Part shown: piece by piece, positions 7,129 through 14,195 of the stretch | How the letters are laid out: every line of letters begins with the position of its first letter | How positions within the stretch are numbered: position 1 is the stretch's first letter | From: an uncultured Bacillaceae bacterium | GTDB lineage: Bacteria > Bacillota > Bacilli > Bacillales > Amphibacillaceae | Assembly (NCBI GenBank): GCA_937925695.1 | Contig: CALAMD010000090.1 | Coordinates: forward strand, 1-15,109 | DNA: 15,109 bases | Direction: 5' to 3' | Made by a program: the position numbers and the translations under genes | The notes under the pieces: model-generated | What the model was told of the DNA's origin: nothing | The model's input: only the letters and a program-made list of their open reading frames with translations | Database searches by the model: none

Positions 7129-7662
7129 TTAAACGCTAATGTCGATTGTATTTAGCGAGGGAATGGCGTCATTGCTTTGATTAAAATATGTAAAACCAGC
7201 GACTTTTATGCTAGCGTCTTGCGGAATGATAAGTTGGAAATTTGAAAAAGTAATTTGTTCATCTGGTGGCAAATTGTCTTGTTGGATGTATTTAAAACAA
7301 TAATGGGTATTTGGATCAAAATCATCCAATAACACACGTTCCCAGTCAGCTTTAATAGAAGCTTGTTGGTCTGGTTTCGCTAGGTATTTACTCGTGAAAT
7401 TAAAATCAGTTTCAGATTCAATCGTTAATAGGATAGTTGGATGAGCTAACGCTTCTTGTGATGCGTTTTTTACTAAAAAATTTCCCATTACTAAATGTTG
7501 AGATCCTTGCATATGGTTTAAGATCATAGAATATGTAAATAAACAATAAACATGTTTTTCTCGTTTAGCTTTTCTAGAAAGTAGCTGTTCGATCACTTGA
7601 TATGACTGATCTAGTTCATTGTCTAGTGCTAATATTTTTTGTTTTAGTTCATTTAATGGCAT
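7129..7662 (-). CDS. Hypothetical protein, 177 aa
   Basis: Not recognised. The N-terminal 45 residues (PLNELKQKILALDNELDQSY onward) look like a short coiled coil rich in Leu, Lys and Glu. The rest (about 50-177) alternates hydrophobic and polar residues like a beta-rich domain (HPTILLTIESETDFNFTSKY, FQLIIPQDASIKVAGFTYF). There is no signal peptide. The open frame extends to 7833, but that part overlaps the end of the neighbouring cysteine-rich gene and crosses a terminator. The start at 7662 has GGGGG nine nt upstream, while the in-frame ATG at 7671 touches it directly. A terminator hairpin lies immediately upstream of the ribosome binding site (see 7678-7714), so expression probably depends on read-through. 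Function unknown; neighbouring genes are equally uncharacterised. Confidence 0.7.
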   Translation of the reverse strand: MPLNELKQKILALDNELDQSYQVIEQLLSRKAKREKHVYCLFTYSMILNHMQGSQHLVMGNFLVKNASQEALAHPTILLTIESETDFNFTSKYLAKPDQQASIKADWERVLLDDFDPNTHYCFKYIQQDNLPPDEQITFSNFQLIIPQDASIKVAGFTYFNQSNDAIPSLNTIDISV

Positions 7663-7677
7663 GCTTATCATCCCCCT

Positions 7678-7714
7678 AAAAAAATAGAGGAGGAGATGTT
7701 GATTATCTCCCCTT
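7678..7714 (-). terminator. Terminator abutting the next gene's ribosome binding site
   Basis: Read on the minus strand, GGAGAT (7705-7710) pairs with ATCTCC (7692-7697) across a 7-nt loop, with further G-U and G-C pairs outward. TTTTTTT (7684-7678) follows. The SD sequence AGGGGG (7672-7677) of the 177-aa gene begins right at the end of the U-run. The right arm also contains TCCTCCT (7688-7694), which can pair with AGGGGGA (7671-7677), so hairpin formation and SD access may be linked. Confidence 0.65.
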
Positions 7715-7753
7715 AATGATCTTATGCATAACCATTTGAAATTAGTATTGATT

Positions 7754-8410
7754 TTAGCCTGGAAAAAGAACAGGGCACTGTGGTGGAATGGATGGTGTTG
7801 CGCACCGTTCAGTGAGTACATCTCTTGGCTCACAAAAGTCTGCAGCTAATTCGATGGTAACATTAGCCGTCGATTGGACGCTTTGACACAATGTAAGAGA
7901 GACATCAATGCTTGTTAAAATCCGGTTAAGGCAATTGATTCTTACACTACATTCAAAATCAGTTAAGCGGGCAGTCAATTCTGTACCCTCTGGAGCACAC
8001 ATAAATAGTGATTCAGGTATTTCAATTGGAATCGGTGCTGATCTTTCAACAAATGGTGTTGTATTGTTTAACCCACTAAATTCAACGACTAAATAAAATT
8101 CTTTATTAAAGGAAACATTTTGTAATACGACCTCAGTCCCGTCAATAATAAATACTCGATCTTCTCTTTCTCTTGTCTCTTCAATTGGAATGACACTGTT
8201 TGGACCAAGTCGATTACCATTCGCATCTGTAATAAAGCATTCTGTATTTAATTCACGAACACTACTTCCACATGGATTCACAGGCAACGATCCGAGAGAA
8301 GTTGCTAAAATATTCCTATTTACAGATGATTGTAGCATTACCCAATCGTATACTTTATTCGTATTTATACATAAGATTTCTTCTTCGATCGGTGTGTGAT
8401 TTATACTCAT
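7754..8410 (-). CDS. Cysteine-rich hypothetical protein, 218 aa
   Basis: No family recognised with confidence. Ten cysteines lie at residues 14, 47, 58, 138, 154, 160, 175, 193, 203 and 212, an unusually high number for a bacterial protein without a signal peptide or a CxxC metal site. The N-terminal stretch CINTNKVYDWV (14-24) recalls a motif I associate with coat- or surface-type proteins of spore-forming bacilli, but this is from memory and not decisive. The middle (about 75-150) alternates like beta-strands (RVFIIDGTEVVLQNVSFNK), and the C-terminus is Pro/Cys-rich. The ATG at 8410 has AAGGAG ten nt upstream; a TTG at 8416 also fits, at 4-nt spacing. A terminator follows, then the 177-aa gene. 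A disulfide-linked structural or spore-surface protein is a possible role, as inference only. Confidence 0.7.
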   Translation of the reverse strand: MSINHTPIEEEILCINTNKVYDWVMLQSSVNRNILATSLGSLPVNPCGSSVRELNTECFITDANGNRLGPNSVIPIEETREREDRVFIIDGTEVVLQNVSFNKEFYLVVEFSGLNNTTPFVERSAPIPIEIPESLFMCAPEGTELTARLTDFECSVRINCLNRILTSIDVSLTLCQSVQSTANVTIELAADFCEPRDVLTERCATPSIPPQCPVLFPG

Positions 8411-8441
8411 CGACAATCTACTCCTTCTCAAAATATCTTAT

Positions 8442-8476
8442 TCACTAACAACCTATGTGAATATGGTTGTATGTGA
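8442..8476. repeat. 35-bp imperfect palindrome upstream of the cysteine-rich gene
   Basis: TCAC-ta-ACAACC (8442-8453) mirrors GGTTGT-at-GTGA (8465-8476) around an 11-bp centre. TATGTGA also occurs as a direct repeat 16 bp apart (8454, 8470). It lies 32-66 bp before the minus-strand ATG and could be a regulator's operator or a leader hairpin. No known binding-site consensus was recognised. Confidence 0.45.
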
Positions 8477-8546
8477 TACGGCAATAACCTAATTAAACTA
8501 GACATGTCATAATCGGGCTAATTTATATTATGCAGAAAAATTCTTG

Positions 8547-8562
8547 TTGTCACTTATGACAA
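8547..8562. repeat. Perfect palindrome TTGTCA-ctta-TGACAA
   Basis: A 16-bp perfect dyad lies 47 bp before the start of the coiled-coil gene. Its left arm doubles as a possible -35 box (TTGTCA), with TATGAT at 8572-8577 as -10, although the 19-nt spacer is long. An operator overlapping the promoter is plausible. It does not fit the Rex, Fnr or TnrA consensus well. Confidence 0.4.
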
Positions 8563-8608
8563 ATAGGGACATATGATGAACATATACGCTCATGCGGAGG
8601 TGTACCTT

Positions 8609-9934
8609 ATGACGATAGAGCAACAGCAAGACTTGAAAATAAGTGAGTTACAAAGAGAAGTAAATCTATTGCAAAAGACAGTCCAGCAAATGCAAGCAGA
8701 ATATAAAATATTGCAAACAAAATATGAAAAGTTAAAAGTGCTAGAACTAACCCTTCGTCATGAGAATCATGATTTAAAGAACCAACTAGCAGACACACTC
8801 CAACAGAAAACCAATGATGAACATCATCAGAATCAATTAATGATCGAGTTAAGAGAACGATTGAACCGTGTAATTGATGGATATGTTAATCAACCAATAA
8901 CGAGGACAAATTTATTACATAGACCAGTAATTGGTCTAGGAAAGGAGTATATTAAATCTATGTCTGATGTAAATCATGAAAGTCAGCAACAAAAAGTAAA
9001 TGGAGAACAACAGCATCTAAATGGAATTGTAGCTAGAGATATATCGAGTGGTAATCAAGGATCCCCTCAGCCCCCAGTTGACAAGAAAGCATCTGTCGCT
9101 AAGCATGAATTATCTGATTTTCGTCAGTTACAATCCTATGTTAATGAATTAAATCAACAACTAGCTCATCAGGATGGTAAGGAAGGCGAAATTATTACTA
9201 ATAAGATAAATAACATATCTGAAACGAATAACGAGGTAATAAATCATCAGGAGTCAGATCAGGTAGCACCTTTTTCTTATCAAGATTTAATTCATGCGGA
9301 AAAGATCTATTCCAAACCATTACAAGGTCATAGAAGTCGAACAACGACAACAATTAATATGATTGAAGATGATAGTAAGGGTGAGGTTATTGAACCTGAA
9401 AAAACGGAAGTAATCGCCGAGACGAATGATTCTGTTTTGGTTAATGAAGATAATGAACCGAAAATGGACGCCCAGGAATCAACGGTAGCCGAGGAAATAA
9501 ATGAAAAAACTGAATCAGATCAACCTGAACAGGATTCAAGTGAAGAAATATTAGAAGAGCTTGAAGAAGCAAAAGAGGAAGGTAACGATGTGGCCCCTGT
9601 AGTAGAGCCGTCATTAGCTGAAAATGAACGAGTAATCAGCGAAGAAATGATAGCAACATTATCAATGCAAGATGGGGATGATGAGAGTAATCAGCAATCT
9701 GATCATGAATTAACTTCTACCGAATCGGATCCCATTATTGATGACAAAAATGATGAGTTAAATTTAGTGCCCCTACCTGAAGAAAAAACTGAAACGATCT
9801 TGCGTAATGATAAGGAAGAATCTGATCCTGATCCGAGGTTAATCACTGAATCAAATGAAGAAGTTGAATCTTTTATTGCTAAGGATGTAAGACACCAGTC
9901 GTTTTTCAGAAGACTCTGGGAGAAAATAAAATAA
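8609..9934 (+). CDS. Acidic coiled-coil hypothetical protein, 441 aa
   Basis: Not recognised as a named family. Residues about 1-90 are a strong coiled coil (heptad-like DLKISELQREVNLLQKTVQQ onward). About 90-200 are polar, Gln/Asn/His-rich. From about 200 to 420 the chain is very rich in Glu, Asp, Ser and Asn with few hydrophobics, and is probably disordered. The last 14 residues, RHQSFFRRLWEKIK, abruptly become basic and aromatic, like an amphipathic helix that could touch a membrane or a partner. There is no signal peptide or membrane span. I chose ATG 8609 because GGAGG (8596-8600) lies 8 nt before it; the frame is open to an ATG at 8573 without a good site. It is divergent from the cysteine-rich gene and ends in a clear terminator. 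Scaffold or adaptor roles are guesses. Confidence 0.75.
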   Translation: MTIEQQQDLKISELQREVNLLQKTVQQMQAEYKILQTKYEKLKVLELTLRHENHDLKNQLADTLQQKTNDEHHQNQLMIELRERLNRVIDGYVNQPITRTNLLHRPVIGLGKEYIKSMSDVNHESQQQKVNGEQQHLNGIVARDISSGNQGSPQPPVDKKASVAKHELSDFRQLQSYVNELNQQLAHQDGKEGEIITNKINNISETNNEVINHQESDQVAPFSYQDLIHAEKIYSKPLQGHRSRTTTTINMIEDDSKGEVIEPEKTEVIAETNDSVLVNEDNEPKMDAQESTVAEEINEKTESDQPEQDSSEEILEELEEAKEEGNDVAPVVEPSLAENERVISEEMIATLSMQDGDDESNQQSDHELTSTESDPIIDDKNDELNLVPLPEEKTETILRNDKEESDPDPRLITESNEEVESFIAKDVRHQSFFRRLWEKIK

Positions 9935-9944
9935 TGGATAAAAA

Positions 9945-9973
9945 CAGGGAAAAAATAATTTCCCTGCTTTTCT
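9945..9973 (+). terminator. Intrinsic terminator after the coiled-coil gene
   Basis: CAGGGAAA (9945-9952) pairs perfectly with TTTCCCTG (9959-9966) across a 6-nt loop, followed by CTTTTCT. It begins 10 nt after the stop codon at 9934 and separates this gene from the convergent dehydrogenase gene. Confidence 0.8.
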
Positions 9974-10046
9974 GTGGTCACTATTCATTACCATTATGGA
10001 TCCGAATCGTTTATGAAGATTTTGACAATACCTTTAGCGATCAGCC

Positions 10047-11810
10047 TTACAGTTGCCAGTGATATATATAGTCTGGGAGTGTATGAGAAGGAATAGCACT
10101 TTTGATATCCATTACCACGCCATGTTTTTTATCAAGTAAATCAGTAAAAAATTCTCTGTTTTCAAAGGAGAAATGCTTATGCGGCACTGCTAACACCAAT
10201 ATTTGCGCTCGATCTAACTGATCGATATCCGTTAAAGTAATCTCTTCATTTAATAGTGAGTCTTGGGGTAGCACGGGATCACATACTTGGACTGAAACAC
10301 CTAGATTTTGTAGTTTTCTTACGATTTCCAGCGCTTTTGAATTTCTAAGATCAGGTACATTTTCCTTAAATGTGAGACCAAGAACCGTTACTTTTAATTG
10401 GTTAGGATCAAATTTATGTTTGATCATTAATGCCAATAATTGATTGACGATATATTGGGGAACATCATCATTAATTTGTCGGCCTGTTTGGATGAGTCGC
10501 GGCTCATAATCAGATCGTTTAGCTGGATACATTAAATAGTAAGGATCAACGCTAATACAGTGACCTCCAACTAGTCCGGGTGAGAAGGGGAGGAAATTCC
10601 ACTTTGTTTGCGCTGCTTTAAGTACCTCAGTTGTATTTATGTTTATTTTGTCAAACATCATCGCGATCTCATTCATAAAGGCGATATTAATATCGCGCTG
10701 GGTGTTCTCTACTAATTTCGCTGCTTCAGCAACTTGAATAGATGGTGCTCGATAAACTTCTGCTTCTAAAACACTCTCATACAACGTCGCTATTTTTTCT
10801 AATGATGGTTGATCCTGTCCAGCAACGATTTTATTAATTTTCGTAAAGGGATTATTTTTATCACCCGGGTTCATCCGTTCTGGTGAATAGCCTACTGAAA
10901 AATCAATGCCAGATTTTAATTGGGATGTTTTTTCCAACTCAGGAATGCAGGTCTGTTCTGTTGCACCTGGAAACACGGTTGATTCATAAATGACGATAGA
11001 TCCGGGTGATAGTTGTTTACCAACGATGTTAGAAGCATGGATTAAATAACTTAAATCAGGTTCATTTGTTTTAGTAATTGGTGTCGGAACAGCAATGATA
11101 AACACCTGACATCGACGTAAATCCTGTTCTTGATCGGTAAATTCGATTTGTGCTTTCCTTAATTCTTCTTCAGAAACTTCACCGGTTCTATCTATGTGTT
11201 GTTGAAGGAAGTTTATTTTTGCTTCATCTATATCAAAACCGATTACGTTATATTTTTTGGCAAAACCAACAGCAACAGACAAACCAACATAACCAAGGCC
11301 AATGATGCCGATAATCGGTTTTTGATTTTGTTTATATATCTCCTCAATGATATATTCGCCTTGCTTCGGTTTTTGCTTCATATAAGTAAAAATTATTAGA
11401 GCAATTTTATCTAACCCCACATCAAAATCTGTTAAAGCCAAATCATCCATCTCGGAATGAAAATTGTCATAGGTCTTAAGTAGATTAGCGAAGTAAGCAT
11501 CGAGTCTGATTTCTACAATTGGTCTCCTGCTTAATTGTCGCTTGTTAAAATTCGCCTTTGATGACTTATGGCTAATGATAAATATAGGATTTGAATCTGT
11601 ATTAGCTTGGCCTATAAGAGATTCCAGTTGAGCATGACTATCCACGTTCCTTTCCGTAACATTAAAAATGATCTCGGGCAATTGACGTGGGTGTTCCTCG
11701 TTTTCTTTTTCAACAGTTACAATATGATGATGAATTAATCGTTGTGATAACTCTAATTCTACAAGACTTCCTGTATTCCTCATATAAACCTCTTGTCTTT
11801 TTTCAGTCAT
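10047..11810 (-). CDS. UDP-N-acetylhexosamine 6-dehydrogenase with extra N-terminal domain
   Basis: Predicted NAD-dependent nucleotide-sugar dehydrogenase of the WbpA/WbpO/TviB/WecC group (587 aa), which oxidises C-6 of UDP-GlcNAc (or GalNAc/ManNAc) to the uronic acid in two steps. The enzyme proper is residues about 165-587, the normal family length. It contains the Rossmann motif GIIGLGYVGL (168-177), VPTPITKTNEPDL (241-253), YESTVFPG (275-282), GYSPERMNPGDK (307-318), AEAAKLVENTQRDINIAFMN (361-380) and the catalytic GGHCISVDPYYL (415-426, Cys418). The C-terminal NAD/UDP lobe carries FKENVPDLRNSK (481-492). TKWNFLPFSPG (402-412) favours an N-acetylhexosamine over a UDP-glucose dehydrogenase. 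Residues 1-160 are an added domain I do not recognise. The ATG at 11810 has AAAGGA 7 nt upstream; a TTG at 11894 keeps the frame but lies upstream of the promoter. It is divergent from the aminotransferase operon and probably provides its substrate. Confidence 0.88.
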   Translation of the reverse strand: MTEKRQEVYMRNTGSLVELELSQRLIHHHIVTVEKENEEHPRQLPEIIFNVTERNVDSHAQLESLIGQANTDSNPIFIISHKSSKANFNKRQLSRRPIVEIRLDAYFANLLKTYDNFHSEMDDLALTDFDVGLDKIALIIFTYMKQKPKQGEYIIEEIYKQNQKPIIGIIGLGYVGLSVAVGFAKKYNVIGFDIDEAKINFLQQHIDRTGEVSEEELRKAQIEFTDQEQDLRRCQVFIIAVPTPITKTNEPDLSYLIHASNIVGKQLSPGSIVIYESTVFPGATEQTCIPELEKTSQLKSGIDFSVGYSPERMNPGDKNNPFTKINKIVAGQDQPSLEKIATLYESVLEAEVYRAPSIQVAEAAKLVENTQRDINIAFMNEIAMMFDKININTTEVLKAAQTKWNFLPFSPGLVGGHCISVDPYYLMYPAKRSDYEPRLIQTGRQINDDVPQYIVNQLLALMIKHKFDPNQLKVTVLGLTFKENVPDLRNSKALEIVRKLQNLGVSVQVCDPVLPQDSLLNEEITLTDIDQLDRAQILVLAVPHKHFSFENREFFTDLLDKKHGVVMDIKSAIPSHTLPDYIYHWQL

Positions 11811-11813
11811 GGA

Positions 11814-11838
11814 TAGATTCCTTTCTAAAAGTAATCTA
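11814..11838. repeat. 25-bp palindrome covering the dehydrogenase SD site
   Basis: On the plus strand TAGATT-c-CTTT (11814-11824) mirrors AAAG-t-AATCTA (11828-11838) around CTA. In the minus-strand mRNA it would fold into a 6+4-bp stem with one A·G mismatch and a 3-nt loop, burying the AAAGGA ribosome binding site of the dehydrogenase gene. Alternatively it is an operator in the divergent control region. Confidence 0.5.
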
Positions 11839-11858
11839 TTACTGTATATGTCAAAACT

Positions 11859-11886
11859 ATTATCGGTGTGCCATTCTCTTTGTGAA
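11859..11886 (-). promoter_or_regulatory. Sigma-A-like promoter of the dehydrogenase gene
   Basis: On the minus strand TTCACA (11881-11886, 5/6), a 16-nt spacer and GATAAT (11859-11864, 5/6). Transcription from about 11852 would give a leader of about 42 nt that contains the palindrome at 11814-11838. A perfect TTGACA (11849-11854) also occurs, but without a matching -10. I found no convincing promoter for the plus-strand aminotransferase operon in this gap. Confidence 0.5.
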
Positions 11887-12007
11887 AAAGGCAATCTTAC
11901 TAGGGTTTATATTGAATTTACAGAAATATGGTAAATGCCGTGGAAAAACATACATACCATTCATAACGTATAAGGAGATCACTAAATAAGAGAGTAGGAT
12001 GATCAAG

Positions 12008-13114
12008 ATGATTCCGGTTTCTGATCCGAAAAGTCAATTGCTTCCATTAAAGGAGTCAATTATGGAGCAATTGATGAATGTTTTTGAAAATGGTCAATAT
12101 ATTTTAGGTCCAAACGTTCAACAATTAGAAAATAAAATAGCACTTAGATTAGGGGTTTCTGATGCCATTGGGGTTGCGAGTGGTACAGATGCCTTAGTCT
12201 TGGCATTAGAAGCCTTTGGAATTGGCAAAGGTGATGAAGTGATCACCACGCCATTTACATTTTTTGCTACAGCTGAGGCAATTACCCGCGTAGGTGCAAC
12301 ACCGGTTTTCGTTGATGTTGATCAAGATACCTTTAATATAAATCCAGTATGCATTACTGAAAAAATTACATCAGCAACAAAAGCGATTATTCCCGTTCAT
12401 TTATTTGGCCAACCTGCTGACATGGAGGCTATTAACCAAATTGCGAAAGCTCATCGTTTAATTGTGATAGAAGATGCTTGCCAAGCCTTTGGCGCAACCT
12501 ATCGTGGAAAAGAAGTAGGGAGTTTAAGTGATGTGGCTTGCTTTTCATTTTTCCCAACAAAAAATTTATCAACAATGGGCGATGGGGGCATGATTACGAC
12601 ATCTCACCCTGAAATTGCCAAGAAAATCAGAACATTAAGGGCCCATGGAAGCAAGCAAAAATATTTCCATCACAAAATTGGCTACAATAGTCGGTTAGAT
12701 GAGATTCATGCTGCTATTTTGCTTATCTGTTTAGAACATATTGATAAATGGAATGACGAGCGGATTAAGATAGCCAAACGATATAAAACGGCTTTGGCAG
12801 ATTTAAAGTTTATCAAGCTACCAAAGACAATTGATGATGTGAAACATGTTTACCATTTGTTCTCTGTTGCTTCTGAAAAAAGAGATCATATCATTAACCA
12901 TTTATCTAAGAAGGGGATTCAGACAGGTATTTATTATCCGTGTTGTCTACATTTACAAGAGGCCTATCGAGAATTAGGTTATGAAAAAGGTGACTTTCCT
13001 GTTGCCGAAAAATTAGCGGAAACCTTATTTGCGATTCCTTTGTATCCGGGGTTATCGATTCAAGATCAAGATCATATTATTCGCTCAATACAAGAATTTC
13101 AGGAGCGTCTTTAA
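12008..13114 (+). CDS. DegT/DnrJ/EryC1/StrS-family sugar aminotransferase (WbpE-like)
   Basis: PLP-dependent aminotransferase of 368 aa, probably converting a UDP-3-keto-GlcNAc uronic acid to the 3-amino sugar with glutamate as donor, as WbpE/WlbC do. Family features: NGQYILGPNV (28-37), SGTDAL (59-63 region, phosphate binding), TPFTFFATAEAI (81-92), PVHLFGQPADM (129-139), EDACQAFGA (155-163, Asp156 contacting the PLP ring nitrogen) and SFFPTKNL (180-187) with Schiff-base Lys185. GYNSRLDEIHAAIL (225-238) is typical of the sugar aminotransferases. Length is normal. Two starts are possible: ATG 11999, which touches the purine stretch GAGAGTAGG, and ATG 12008, which sits 9 nt from it and gives the usual N-terminus MIPVSD; I prefer the latter. 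It is first in a plus-strand operon, with the oxidoreductase ATG beginning 1 nt after its stop. Confidence 0.9.
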   Translation: MIPVSDPKSQLLPLKESIMEQLMNVFENGQYILGPNVQQLENKIALRLGVSDAIGVASGTDALVLALEAFGIGKGDEVITTPFTFFATAEAITRVGATPVFVDVDQDTFNINPVCITEKITSATKAIIPVHLFGQPADMEAINQIAKAHRLIVIEDACQAFGATYRGKEVGSLSDVACFSFFPTKNLSTMGDGGMITTSHPEIAKKIRTLRAHGSKQKYFHHKIGYNSRLDEIHAAILLICLEHIDKWNDERIKIAKRYKTALADLKFIKLPKTIDDVKHVYHLFSVASEKRDHIINHLSKKGIQTGIYYPCCLHLQEAYRELGYEKGDFPVAEKLAETLFAIPLYPGLSIQDQDHIIRSIQEFQERL

Positions 13115-13115
13115 T

Positions 13116-14195
13116 ATGCTTCGTGTTGGTATAATTGGCTGTGGATTTATTGCACGTAAACATGTAAAAACAATTGCTCACCTTAAAGATTTTAGCTTAA
13201 CAGCTGTTAGTGATCTTTATTATAAGAAGATGAAGGAAATAACTTCTCTCTATCAACGGGAAAAACGGCTTGCTTTTCCAGTCTCATTTCATCCCAACTA
13301 TCAATCGTTGTTAGCCGATCCACGAATTGATGTCATCGTTGTCGCGACAGCTTCCCATTTACACGCAAAAATTGCGAAGGAGGCCATCATGCATGGCAAA
13401 CATGTTATTGTTGAAAAACCGCTAGCTCTTAGTATGAAAGATATGCATGATCTGATTGAATTAGCTGAGAAACGAAACAAACATATATTGGTATGTCATC
13501 AGCTCCGTTATCGCCCTTTGATACAGAAAATAAACAGATTGATCAATGATAAGAAATTAGGCGAAATCTATTTTGGATCTGTGACCTTAATGTTAAATAG
13601 AAGCTTAGCGTATTATGCGACAAATGAATGGAAAGGAACTTGGGAAAAAGATGGTGGAATGTTGATTAATCAAGGCATTCATTTAGTAGATTTATTAATC
13701 TGGATGCTGGGCGATGTTAAATCCGTTTATGGTGACATAACGAAGACGTTACAAACAAAGGAAACCGAAGACATTGCTCTTGGTTTCATTCAATTTCAAA
13801 GTGGTGCAAAAGGTTTAATCAATGCCAATACGATAACGAAACCGAAAAACCTTGGCTATTCTTTAGCTATTTTTGGCGAAAAAGGCTCAATCGTAATAGG
13901 TGGTAAATATTTTAATCAATTAGAGCATGCTTATATCGAAGAAGATCCTGAGTTGATAAAAGAATTACAGCTAGCCAATGAAAGCAATGACGATGAACAC
14001 GCAATGATGTATAAAAATTTTTCCCAAGCGATAAATGGGGAAGCATCGCTCTTGATGTCTGCTAAGGAAGCGAAGCAATCCCTTGAAAGTATATTTGCTT
14101 TATATCAATCTAGCGTACACAAAAAACCTATTAATTTGCCATTGCAGCATTTTTCTACAACAGATATGTTAAGAAAAGATAGAGGAGATTTGTGA
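13116..14195 (+). CDS. Gfo/Idh/MocA-family oxidoreductase (WbpB/WlbA-like)
   Basis: NAD(P)-dependent sugar oxidoreductase of 359 aa, probably oxidising C-3 of UDP-GlcNAc uronic acid, the step before the aminotransferase, as WbpB/WlbA do. The N-terminal Rossmann fold has VGIIGCGFIA (4-13) and VVATASHLHAKIA (75-87). EKP (100-102) carries the catalytic Lys101. The C-terminal alpha/beta domain shows WKGTWEKDGGMLINQGIHLV (172-191), with His189 and Asp192 as the expected catalytic pair, closely resembling the GTWxxDGGGxxxNQxIHxxD pattern of the WlbA type. The ATG at 13116 has AGGAG (13101-13105) 10 nt upstream, inside the end of the aminotransferase gene, and starts 1 nt after its stop, suggesting translational coupling. 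The frame is open 29 codons further upstream, but only as an overlap. Its tail is about 40 residues longer than in short relatives. Confidence 0.9.
   Translation: MLRVGIIGCGFIARKHVKTIAHLKDFSLTAVSDLYYKKMKEITSLYQREKRLAFPVSFHPNYQSLLADPRIDVIVVATASHLHAKIAKEAIMHGKHVIVEKPLALSMKDMHDLIELAEKRNKHILVCHQLRYRPLIQKINRLINDKKLGEIYFGSVTLMLNRSLAYYATNEWKGTWEKDGGMLINQGIHLVDLLIWMLGDVKSVYGDITKTLQTKETEDIALGFIQFQSGAKGLINANTITKPKNLGYSLAIFGEKGSIVIGGKYFNQLEHAYIEEDPELIKELQLANESNDDEHAMMYKNFSQAINGEASLLMSAKEAKQSLESIFALYQSSVHKKPINLPLQHFSTTDMLRKDRGDL

Noticed and set aside
7663..7833. N-terminal extension of the 177-aa protein to 234 aa
   Set aside because: It overlaps the coding end of the cysteine-rich gene and crosses a terminator, while the internal ATG at 7662 has a well-placed SD.
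8411..8520. Sporulation (sigma-E/sigma-K) promoter for the cysteine-rich gene
   Set aside because: CATACAAC and CATAGG resemble -10 elements, but no matching -35 occurs at the right distance, so it is not claimed.
11811..11894. TTG start giving a 615-aa dehydrogenase
   Set aside because: No SD lies before the TTG, and the best promoter (11859-11886) lies inside this stretch, so the ATG at 11810 is preferred.
11928..11966. 12-codon leader ORF upstream of the aminotransferase operon
   Set aside because: There is no ribosome binding site in front of its ATG, and no amino-acid bias or attenuator hairpin follows.
11687..11989. 100-aa plus-strand open frame before the aminotransferase gene
   Set aside because: It mostly lies antisense to the dehydrogenase gene, has no good ribosome binding site and gives an unlikely Phe/Tyr/Cys-rich protein.
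14192..14194. GTG start for the acetyltransferase
   Set aside because: Its SD spacing is only 4 nt, whereas the next-codon ATG at 14195 has 7 nt and overlaps the upstream TGA in the usual coupled way.
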